Shown here: positions 9,661 through 16,630 of the stretch, piece by piece
Position numbering within the stretch: position 1 is the first letter of the stretch
Layout: the number at the start of each line of letters is the position of its first letter
Assembly: GCA_017744715.1 (NCBI GenBank)
Contig: JAGIAT010000008.1
Location: forward strand, 230,886-294,885
DNA length: 64,000 nucleotides
From: Niabella sp.
Lineage (GTDB): Bacteria > Bacteroidota > Bacteroidia > Chitinophagales > Chitinophagaceae
Reading direction: 5' to 3'
Made by a program: the position numbers and the translations under genes
The notes under the pieces: generated by a model
Told to the model about the DNA's origin: nothing
The model's database searches: none
The model's input: the letters and a program-made list of their open reading frames with translations, nothing else

Positions 9661-11667
9661 ATGCGCAGGATTAGTTTGAATATCGTTTTTATTTTATTAT
9701 TTGCCGTAGTGGCGAACGCACAGGCAGATACCATACTGGACCGGTACAGCAGGTATTTGTTGCAAACCAGTGTATTGCCTGTAACGCATACGGGCAGCTG
9801 GATCCGTACTTTGCAGCCGGACGGCCGCTGGCCGGATATTGATTATAACGATAAGGAGCCGGCCGCATGGAAAGTGCCGGATCATTTAAAACGCATCCGC
9901 GACATGGCTTTGTGCTGGGCGGCTCCGGGATCTCCGGACCGTAACAGCGCTGCATTGCTGGATGCAATAGAGAAGGCGCTTGATCACTGGCTGTTGAAAC
10001 GGTACCGGAGTACCAACTGGTGGCACAATGAAATCGGCATCCCCCGCTATATGCGGGATATCATTACCCTGCTTCGCAAACAATTGAACCCGCAGCGTAT
10101 GAGGGCCGCGCTGGAAGTGCTGAACCAGCTACGGGTTCATGAGAACTATCTTGCAGGCAACCTGGTATGGTGCGCCGACCTGGGATTGCATTACGGCGCG
10201 CTTACCGGCGATGAAAAGCTGGTGCAACGATGTCGTGCGTTGATCGTAAAGGAGATCAAAATAGGAACAGGGGAGGGCATTCAGCCGGATTACAGTTTTC
10301 AGCAACACGGGCACCGGTTACAGATGTTCCAGTATGGAAAAGCTTTTTTGTGGGAAAGCCTGCGGGTGGCCTGGCAGGTAAAGGGCACCGCACTTGCATT
10401 TCCGGAAGATAAAGTAGCATTGCTTACCGGTATGATGCTGAACGGCTGGCAATGGATGGCCCGGGGCATTTATACCGTGCCGGGGACTATGGACCGGTCG
10501 GCCTCCCGGAAGGGCGAACTGGAAAGCGCAGATGTGCGACCGTTGATCCCGTTTATAAAGGAGCTGGTACCATCCAACGCCGAGGACTGGGACCGGTTAC
10601 GTGCTGTTCAGAATGGTAAAGCGGGTTTGCAGGGCTTCCGCTATTATCCCTATTCGGATTTTGCTGCCTATCACCGGAGCGGATTTAGCTTTTTTCTGAA
10701 AACAATCTCAACCCGTACGCTGGCGACCGAATCCATCAATCATGAAAATTTAAAGGGCCGGTTACTTAATAGTGGCGATGCCTACCTTATCAGGGATGGC
10801 AAAGAATATACAGACTTGATGCCGGTTTGGGATTGGGCGCACCTGCCCGGGATTACTGTTTTTAAAGGCGCTTACCAGGCAAATCGCCAGGCGTTTGCCG
10901 GTAGTGCAGGTGATTCATTATGTGGTGTAACCGCTATGCATATCATCATTGCGGATACAACTGGGAAGCAAACACTGGCGGTACGTAAGTTCTGGGCCTG
11001 TTATGAAGATAAAGTGGTATGCCTGGTTGGGGATTTAAAAACAGATCAGGTCCGTGGTCAGGTTTACACGGCATTGGATCAGTGCCGCCTGAGGGGGCCG
11101 GTAACTGTCAACAGTCCGAAGCAGGTATTACGGAGCGGAACAACACGGCTGGACCAGGTGCGCTGGATCCATCATGCCGGGTTTGCCTATATTCCGCTGC
11201 AGCCGGCGGTTATGGAAGTACACGCAGAAGAGGCATCCGGCACCTGGTATGCGATCAACAATGCGGAGTCAAAAGATACCGTGCGAGCTGCTGTTTTTAT
11301 GCCGGTGCTCTTGCAACAACAGGGCCAGGCCTTTGGCTATGCATTAAGCGCTGCAAAGACGGCTGCGGAAGCGGCAAAACTGGCCTCAAAACCGGCGTGG
11401 AAAGTGTTGCAGAATGATAAAGATATACAGGCCGTTCGTTTTTCAGACGGCGTGGTCATGGCAGCATTTTATGCACCAGGTAAATTGATGCTGGATCAAC
11501 GGCGTTACCTGCAAATAGATCAGCCTTGCATGCTGGTTGCTAAAAAAGGAGCGTTGTATGTCAGCGATCCGTTGCACAAAGGCGCAACGGTAACGATAGT
11601 AATTAATGGTAAGAAGCAGCAGTTGCAACTGCCGGAAGACGGTACTACGATTGCTGCGGCTTATTGA
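9661..11667 (+). CDS. PL8-family polysaccharide lyase
   Basis: 668 residues with a signal peptide (VVANAQAD). PL8 enzymes cleave uronic-acid polysaccharides (chondroitin, hyaluronan, xanthan side chains) by beta-elimination. Visible signatures: NWWHNEIGIP (about 119-128), Asn167 in GNLVW, His216 in YSFQQHG, Tyr225 in MFQYG, Arg279 in GTMDRSASR and Glu362 in INHENLKG. The spacings His-Tyr 9, Tyr-Arg 54 and Tyr-Glu 137 equal those I recall for Pedobacter heparinus chondroitin AC lyase (His225, Tyr234, Arg288, Glu371). An alpha/alpha toroid (to about 320) is followed by beta-sandwich domains. The products would feed the flanking GH88 enzymes. Substrate is open: chondroitin-like, hyaluronan-like or another GlcA-containing glycan. 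Confidence 0.92.
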   Translation: MRRISLNIVFILLFAVVANAQADTILDRYSRYLLQTSVLPVTHTGSWIRTLQPDGRWPDIDYNDKEPAAWKVPDHLKRIRDMALCWAAPGSPDRNSAALLDAIEKALDHWLLKRYRSTNWWHNEIGIPRYMRDIITLLRKQLNPQRMRAALEVLNQLRVHENYLAGNLVWCADLGLHYGALTGDEKLVQRCRALIVKEIKIGTGEGIQPDYSFQQHGHRLQMFQYGKAFLWESLRVAWQVKGTALAFPEDKVALLTGMMLNGWQWMARGIYTVPGTMDRSASRKGELESADVRPLIPFIKELVPSNAEDWDRLRAVQNGKAGLQGFRYYPYSDFAAYHRSGFSFFLKTISTRTLATESINHENLKGRLLNSGDAYLIRDGKEYTDLMPVWDWAHLPGITVFKGAYQANRQAFAGSAGDSLCGVTAMHIIIADTTGKQTLAVRKFWACYEDKVVCLVGDLKTDQVRGQVYTALDQCRLRGPVTVNSPKQVLRSGTTRLDQVRWIHHAGFAYIPLQPAVMEVHAEEASGTWYAINNAESKDTVRAAVFMPVLLQQQGQAFGYALSAAKTAAEAAKLASKPAWKVLQNDKDIQAVRFSDGVVMAAFYAPGKLMLDQRRYLQIDQPCMLVAKKGALYVSDPLHKGATVTIVINGKKQQLQLPEDGTTIAAAY

Positions 11668-11688
11668 TAGATTTAAAAAAACAGAAAG

Positions 11689-12399
11689 ATGAAAAACCGG
11701 ATGACCCGTTTATTCTTGCTTGTATTGGTCTTGCACTGGGCAGTGGCCGGAGTGGCGCAGGCAGATCCGCAAACCTACCTTGCAGATCTGAAGACCGAAT
11801 TAAAAAAGAAATGGCCCGCTAACCGTACCATCAACCTGGTGTTTCACGGGCATTCCGTGCCCAGCGGGTATTTTCAAACCCCGGCGGTGCATACGCTGGA
11901 AGCCTACCCGCACCAGGTGTTACAGCAGTTGAAGGAACTGTATCCCAATGCGGTCATCAACGTGATCACTACATCCATCGGCGGCGAAAATTCTGTGCAG
12001 GGGCAAAAGCGGTTTGAGAAGGATGTGCTGCCGCACCGCCCGGATGTATTGTTTATTGATTATGCCCTTAACGACCGGTCCATCGGGCAGGAGGCATCCC
12101 GCATCTCCATGGAGAAAATGATCCGGCAGGCGCTGAAGAAGCATATAAAGATCATCCTGATGACACCTTCGCCGGACCTGAGCGTGGACATGCTTAAACA
12201 GGACAATATATTAAACCAGTTCACGCAGCAGTTGATACAGCTGGCCGCAAAATATAAGATCGGTCTTGCAGACAGCTACGCCGCGTTTTATGAGCAGGCC
12301 CGTGATGGGAAACAGCTGCGCGATTATATGGCGCAAAGCAATCACCCCAATGGAAAGGGGCACCGGCTGATCGCAGACCGGATTATGAGATGGTTTTAA
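11689..12399 (+). CDS. SGNH/GDSL-type hydrolase, probable carbohydrate esterase
   Basis: 236 residues, signal peptide to about residue 25 (GVAQAD). SGNH blocks are visible but altered: block I is GHSVPSGYF (Ser56, GHS in place of GDS), block II Gly in TSIGGEN (98-99), block III Asn128 in DYALNDR, and block V SNHPNGKGH with His219. The usual acidic residue two or three before that His is absent (it reads Q-S-N-H). The role is probably removal of acyl groups from the glycan before or after lyase action. It follows the PL8 gene by 21 bases. A purely structural role without catalysis cannot be excluded. Confidence 0.8.
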   Translation: MKNRMTRLFLLVLVLHWAVAGVAQADPQTYLADLKTELKKKWPANRTINLVFHGHSVPSGYFQTPAVHTLEAYPHQVLQQLKELYPNAVINVITTSIGGENSVQGQKRFEKDVLPHRPDVLFIDYALNDRSIGQEASRISMEKMIRQALKKHIKIILMTPSPDLSVDMLKQDNILNQFTQQLIQLAAKYKIGLADSYAAFYEQARDGKQLRDYMAQSNHPNGKGHRLIADRIMRWF

Positions 12400-12476
12400 A
12401 GGAGGAAGAAATTAATTGCCATTAAGGCTTGAAATAATAAATTCCGAAGTAGCATGCTCCTGTCAGGCTTATGATT

Positions 12477-12592
12477 TGCGGGGAGGTATTATAAGAGGCA
12501 TTGCCTCGGTCTTATGTTTGAGCAACGAACCGAGGTTCGTTGCTCAAAGTTCGCAACAGGGGTAGAGAGCCAGGGGCTCGGACCATAAGTTG
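12477..12592 (+). repeat. Hairpin-repeat element, copy A (diverged M1 module only)
   Basis: Contains the same three hairpins as the M1 module of the larger repeats at 13.9-16.4 kb: GAGGC-ATT-GCCTC (12495-12507), a 14-bp perfect stem with a two-base loop at 12518-12547, and GAGCC-AGG-GGCTC (12567-12579). Sequence between hairpins differs strongly from the other copies while the stems stay paired. It sits in the 274-base gap between the SGNH and second GH88 genes. Confidence 0.75.
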
Positions 12593-12673
12593 GCAGCTAT
12601 AGTGTGCTCACAAACCATTTGAGCACTGCTGTTTTATTGTAGCAGTTCATTATACATTCTAAATAACAAGCAC

Positions 12674-13894
12674 ATGAGTAGAATAAAGTTGCACCGGATG
12701 GGTTGGTTGCTTATCTGTTGTTTTTTGCTGAACATGGTAAACGCACAGCATCCGGTAAAAACCCGGAAAAAACTACAACGGGAGGTAAGGAAGTGCATCA
12801 ATGAATCGGCGCGGCAATACAAGGTAATGATGCGGCGGCTGGATGCAGCCCGTTTCCCGGTGACCTGGTATGTCAAAGAGGATAAACTGGTGACCAGCGG
12901 CTCCGAGCCCTGGGTGGGTGGTTTTTATCCGGGAGCATTATTATACCTTTTTGAATATACAAAGGATAGCGCTTTATACAAAGAGGCATTGCAAAAGATG
13001 AATGTACTCGAAAAGGAGCAATACAATAGAACAACGCACGACCTGGGTTTTATGATGTACTGCTCTTTTGGTAATGCGGAACGGCTGGCACCAAGGCCGG
13101 AGTACAAGGAGATCCTGATCAACAGTGCCCGGTCGCTGGCGAGCCGCTTCAGTGAAAAAGTAGGCTGCATCCGTTCCTGGGATTCGGACGCCGGCCGGTT
13201 TATGGTGATTATTGATAACATGATGAACCTGGAGTTGCTGTTTGAAGCTACAAAAATGACCGGCGATTCTTCTTTTTACCGTATTGCGGTGACGCATGCC
13301 AATACCACCATGCAACATCACTACCGTCCGGATTACAGCTCGCATCACCTGGTGATTTACGATCCGAAGGACGGCAGTGTGTTAAAAAAACAAACCGTGC
13401 AGGGGGCCGCTGATAGCTCGGCATGGGCGCGGGGCCAGGCCTGGGGTTTGTATGGGTATACCATGACCTATCGCGAAACCCGTGATCCGAAATACCTGGA
13501 GCAGGCCCGGCACATAGCACGGTTCCTGTTAGCGCATCCACGTCTGCCGGCGGATAAGATACCTTACTGGGATTTTGATGCACCCGGTATCCCCAATGTG
13601 CCAAGAGATGTTTCAGCCGGTGCGGTGATCTGTTCGGCCCTGCTGGAACTGGCTACCTATACATCCGGAAGAGAAAGCAAGGACTATATGAAGGCCGCAG
13701 AAAAAATGCTGCAAAGCCTGTGCTCCCCGGCCTACCGTGCTGCTAACGGCCAAAACGGCGGGTTCCTGTTAAAACATGGGGTAGGCAACTACCCAAGGAA
13801 CGCCGATATTGACGTGCCGCTGATTTATGCGGATTATTATTTTGTAGAAGCATTGCAAGGCTACCTGAAGTTAGGCAGGGACGGTACGTTATAG
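12674..13894 (+). CDS. GH88 unsaturated uronyl hydrolase (copy 2)
   Basis: 406 residues with a signal peptide (LLNMVNAQH). Same catalytic motifs as copy 1: THDLGFMMYCSFGNAERL and IIDNMMNLELLF, then SAWARGQAWGLYGYTM and DVPLIYADYYFVEAL. It lacks the insertion that copy 1 carries before the second Asp motif and also a Pro-rich loop (copy 1 has DPPWNFDPLKYQ where this one has DAPGIPN), so the two probably differ in the subsite that reads the sugar next to the unsaturated uronate. It is separated from the upstream operon by a 274-base gap holding a repeat element and so may have its own promoter. Confidence 0.93.
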   Translation: MSRIKLHRMGWLLICCFLLNMVNAQHPVKTRKKLQREVRKCINESARQYKVMMRRLDAARFPVTWYVKEDKLVTSGSEPWVGGFYPGALLYLFEYTKDSALYKEALQKMNVLEKEQYNRTTHDLGFMMYCSFGNAERLAPRPEYKEILINSARSLASRFSEKVGCIRSWDSDAGRFMVIIDNMMNLELLFEATKMTGDSSFYRIAVTHANTTMQHHYRPDYSSHHLVIYDPKDGSVLKKQTVQGAADSSAWARGQAWGLYGYTMTYRETRDPKYLEQARHIARFLLAHPRLPADKIPYWDFDAPGIPNVPRDVSAGAVICSALLELATYTSGRESKDYMKAAEKMLQSLCSPAYRAANGQNGGFLLKHGVGNYPRNADIDVPLIYADYYFVEALQGYLKLGRDGTL

Positions 13895-14315
13895 TCGAAT
13901 AGCCCTTGCCCCAGTCGCCCCGGTCCCACAATTAGCCGCTTTGTATTGATGTGCAAGCGTAGCGGAGAGGCATCGCCTCGGTTTAATTTTCTAACAACGA
14001 ACCTTGGTTCGTTGTTAAAATCCGTAGTAAAGACGGAGAGCCATAGGCTCGGATCATGAATGAATGGTATTAAGGAAAAGTAACATCAAGGCAGGGCAGT
14101 GAGATAAGGAGGACTTGTAGCACATGTGGGTACCTTTATTGGCCGTGCCTACGGCACTTCTACATTCCTTAGTATGTTTGCTCTCCGGAATAAATTCCGG
14201 AGTTGTTAAGAAAGCCCAGGCCGATGGCCTTCATGGTCTGCCGGAAAAATGTTCATGAGAATGTACAGGCGATAGCCTTTCTGGCAAGAATAACTAAGAT
14301 ATAGCTATTCCTGTA
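13893..14315 (+). repeat. Hairpin-repeat unit B (linker + M1 + M2)
   Basis: Three parts in order. A linker (13893-13952) reads CCAGTCGCC..GGTCCCACAA..AGCCG then TATTGATGTGCAAGCG. Module M1 (13953-14068) holds GAGGC-ATC-GCCTC, a 12-bp perfect stem TAACAACGAACC/GGTTCGTTGTTA (13992-14017) and GAGCC-ATA-GGCTC. Module M2 (about 14096-14315) holds GTGCC-TAC-GGCAC, CTCCGGAAT-AA-ATTCCGGAG, AGGCC-GAT-GGCCT, AGGC-GATA-GCCT and GAATAACT..AGCTATTC. The next unit begins at an exact 420-base offset. Nothing in it reads as a gene. Confidence 0.9.
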
Positions 14316-14762
14316 GTAACTCCCTGTTCCACCAGTCGCCGAGTCCTACAACCAGCCGTACTATATTGATGTGCAAGCGCAGCGGAGAGGCATCGCCTCG
14401 GTTTAATTTTCTAACAACGAACCAAGGTTCATTGTTAGAAGCCATAATAAAGATAGAGAGCCATAGGCTCGGATCATAAAATGAATGGTATTTTGGAGGA
14501 ACAATATTAAGGCCGCGCTATGGAATAAAGAGGACTTGTAGCACATGCGAGTACCTTTATTGGTCGTGCCTGCGGCACTCTGATGTTCTGTAGCATGTTT
14601 GTTCTCCGGAATAAATTCCGGAGTTATTAAGAAAGCCCAGGCCGATGGCCTTCATGGTCTGCCGGAAAAATGTTCATGAGAATGTACAGGCGATAGCCTT
14701 TCTGGCAAGAATAACTAAGATATAGCTATTCCTGTGGTAGCTTCCTGTCCCACAAGTAGCCC
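14316..14762 (+). repeat. Hairpin-repeat unit C (linker + M1 + M2, truncated next linker)
   Basis: Same order as unit B; the TTGATGTGCAAGCG landmark is 420 bases downstream of the one in B. The last ~110 bases of M2 (about 14626-14735) are identical to those of B and D, so duplication is recent. The central M1 stem (14411-14438) carries one C-A mismatch. A third linker starts at about 14736 but stops at 14762, just before the enclosed gene pair begins. Confidence 0.9.
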
Positions 14763-14817
14763 ACGTTCTTAAAATGACTACCATCGAAACAATACATTTT
14801 TTAAGTTATGGTTTTTT

Positions 14818-15549
14818 TTATGATCCTTCCTTCTGCAGCGCGGGCTTAAGGTCCCCTTCAATACGCAGCACCTCCCGCACGTCGATCAAATGCGCTGCTT
14901 CCATCAGCTTTATTAAATACAGGTACAGCTTCAGTAAATGAAGATCACTATCTTCTGCATCGCTTGACAATGCATAGTTAAGGACCTGCTCAATGCGCTG
15001 TTGCCATTGTTTTGGATCCTGGTACTTAAAAAAACGGGTGAACACCGCATAAGGATCCTGGTATTCGTTTTCCGTTAAGGATTTGGGCAGATATTCCCAT
15101 TCTGCACATCGGGAACTGGGGCGGGCATACAGCCGCTTGTCCGTAAACTGCTCCGGTTGTAATTGCAGTCCGCTTGACTTTTTTTTCCGGCAAAGTTCTT
15201 GTGCCGCCAGCATTACAGATGTAATGGCCTTGAACGTGTCGAGCACCGATGCGGGTTCTTCCTTTTTATAGACCTTATTGTCTGCTGCAGACAGCAATAC
15301 CCGGCGGATGGTTTTTCTATAAGCACCAATATCTGCAAAAAAGAAACATTCAGTAAATACCTGGTAGGGATCGGTAATAACCTTGTAGGCCCAGCAATGG
15401 GTTTGAAAAAGATCTTTTGGTGTTTTGTTTTTCATTAGTTTTTTGTGTTTTAGGTGAAGAAGAGTGCAGCCCGCGATGAGAGTTGTTTGCAGTGCTATAA
15501 AGCCCTCATTGGTTTTGCATAATTCAGGTGTAGCAACGGCGTTGTTCAT
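14818..15549 (-). CDS. Uncharacterised protein with internal duplication, divergent from an HTH regulator
   Basis: 243 residues, no signal peptide, no family recognised. Two halves share a pattern: DPYQVFTECFFFADIG..YRKTIRRVL (about 61-87) and DPYAVFTRFFKYQDPKQWQQRIEQVL (about 166-191), each followed by a helix rich in Leu and Ala. This suggests a duplicated all-helical domain. The C-terminus is LRIEGDLKPALQKEGS. The ATG at 15549 lies about 60 bases below a promoter whose -33 box is inside the palindrome shared with the HTH gene; a second ATG (about 15435, MKNKTPKDLF) is an alternative start. It is flanked by hairpin repeats on both sides. Function unknown; co-regulation with the HTH gene is inferred. 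Confidence 0.7.
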   Translation of the reverse strand: MNNAVATPELCKTNEGFIALQTTLIAGCTLLHLKHKKLMKNKTPKDLFQTHCWAYKVITDPYQVFTECFFFADIGAYRKTIRRVLLSAADNKVYKKEEPASVLDTFKAITSVMLAAQELCRKKKSSGLQLQPEQFTDKRLYARPSSRCAEWEYLPKSLTENEYQDPYAVFTRFFKYQDPKQWQQRIEQVLNYALSSDAEDSDLHLLKLYLYLIKLMEAAHLIDVREVLRIEGDLKPALQKEGS

Positions 15550-15571
15550 AAAAAGAATAATTCAAAGCAGG

Positions 15572-15595
15572 TGCTTCAAATAGCTTTTTGAAGCA
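15572..15595 (-). other. Hairpin in the leader of the 243-residue gene
   Basis: TGCTTCAAA and TTTGAAGCA form a perfect 9-bp inverted repeat with a six-base loop, lying between the promoter and the ATG on the minus strand. It could be an RNA structure in the leader or a second protein-binding site; no T-run follows, so it is not a classical terminator. Confidence 0.5.
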
Positions 15596-15638
15596 TTCGT
15601 AATATATGATTACATAGTAAAAATAAGGAAAGTTTTTA

Positions 15639-15660
15639 AAATTGTCAAATTTGACAATTT
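15639..15660. promoter_or_regulatory. 22-bp perfect palindrome, operator overlapping two divergent promoters
   Basis: AAATTGTCAAATTTGACAATTT reads the same on both strands (centre 15649/15650). On the + strand its TTTG (15650-15653) is 18 bases before TATTTTTG (15672-15679), an exact Bacteroidota -7 box, 12 bases from the GTG of the HTH gene. On the - strand its mirror TTTG (15646-15649) is 20 bases before TATTTTTA (15618-15625), a near-perfect -7 box for the 243-residue gene. A repressor bound here would block both promoters. Confidence 0.75.
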
Positions 15661-15690
15661 ATTTTTCTAAATATTTTTGATTTTCATTAA

Positions 15691-15930
15691 GTGAAAGTTA
15701 GGAATCAAAAATATCTGGATGCTTTTGGTAAACACCTAAAAGAACTTATTAAACAAAAGCGCAAAACGCCTGAGGATGTGGCGGCTTTGGGAGGTATTGA
15801 GACCAAACAGGTTTACAGAACCATTAATGGAGAGCACAGTACGACTTTGTCAATTCTGGTGGCTATAGCAAAAGGCTTGGAAATACACCCCAAAAAATTA
15901 TTGGATTTTGAATTTGAGTTTGAAGAATAG
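15691..15930 (+). CDS. Small XRE/Cro-type helix-turn-helix regulator
   Basis: 79 residues from a GTG start chosen because an exact -7 element (TATTTTTG) ends 11 bases upstream and no ATG is available nearby. The HTH_3 fold is recognisable: LKELIKQKRKTPEDVAALGG as helices 1-2, then IETKQVYRTINGE as the recognition helix region, then LSILVAIAKGLEIHPKKLLDF. The C-terminus is acidic (DFEFEFEE). No extra domain is present, so it is a stand-alone DNA binder, most simply the repressor of its own divergent promoter. It is followed by repeat unit D within 10 bases. Confidence 0.88.
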   Translation: MKVRNQKYLDAFGKHLKELIKQKRKTPEDVAALGGIETKQVYRTINGEHSTTLSILVAIAKGLEIHPKKLLDFEFEFEE

Positions 15931-15939
15931 CCGGGGATA

Positions 15940-16385
15940 TGCAGGCACCCTTATTGGCCGTGCCTGCGGCACTTTGATGTTCTGTAGCATGTTTGCTCTC
16001 CGGAATAAATTCCGGAGTTGTTAAGAAAGCCCAGGCCGATGGCCTTCATGGTCTGCCGGAAAAATGTTCATGAGAATGTACAGGCGATAGCCTTTCTGGC
16101 AAGAATAACTAAGATATAGCTATTCCTGTAGTAACTCCCTGCTCCGCCAGTCGCCGAATCCCACAACCAGCCGCTCTATTGATGTGCAAGCGCAGCGGAG
16201 AGGCATCGCCTCGGTTTAATTTTCTAACAGCGAACCACCGTTCGCTGTTAGAAGTTACCGTAAAAACGGAGAGCCATAGGCTCGGATAATAAAGGTAGTT
16301 TAGGCATACTTATAGAACAGCAACTCCTTGTCCCACCAGTCGCCAAGTCCCACAACCAGCTGCCCCATATTGAGGTGCCAAAGAG
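15940..16385 (+). repeat. Hairpin-repeat unit D (M2 + linker + M1 + partial linker)
   Basis: Starts inside M2 (CCTTATTGGCCGTGCC-TGC-GGCAC), continues with an M2 core identical to units B and C (about 16021-16129), a linker (16134-16195), M1 (about 16195-16290) with a perfect 12-bp stem CTAACAGCGAAC/GTTCGCTGTTAG (16224-16251), and another partial linker (16319-16385). Its M1 stem differs from B by a paired A-T to G-C exchange. The remaining bases to 16630 contain a further imperfect hairpin (GGCTCAGTGCC..GGCACTGCAGCC, about 16408-16440) and no gene that I can support. Confidence 0.88.
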
Positions 16386-16630
16386 TGCGATCCCGCTTTC
16401 AACGGGACAGGCTCAGTGCCGCTGCCATTGGCACTGCAGCCGGGGCAATAAAAGCCAGCGTTCGCCCAAACTACCCCCAACCGCCTTCAACATCAAAAAA
16501 TCTATCTTTTTCCGAAGATTAGCTATTGAAAATACAGCAACGGGGTACTATGTTTGACCTTAAATTACGGAGCATGCTTGCCTGGCGGCAGCCCTGGATC
16601 CCGGATCATTAAAAGAAACTTTGCAGTGCA

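Noticed and set aside
13893..16385. CRISPR array
   Set aside because: The units are about 420 bases long, made of many different hairpins with no short repeat-spacer alternation and no cas genes.
13893..16385. tRNA-like or attC-type elements because of GGTTCG words
   Set aside because: No cloverleaf can be drawn, no anticodon stem is present, and no integrase or integron features are nearby.
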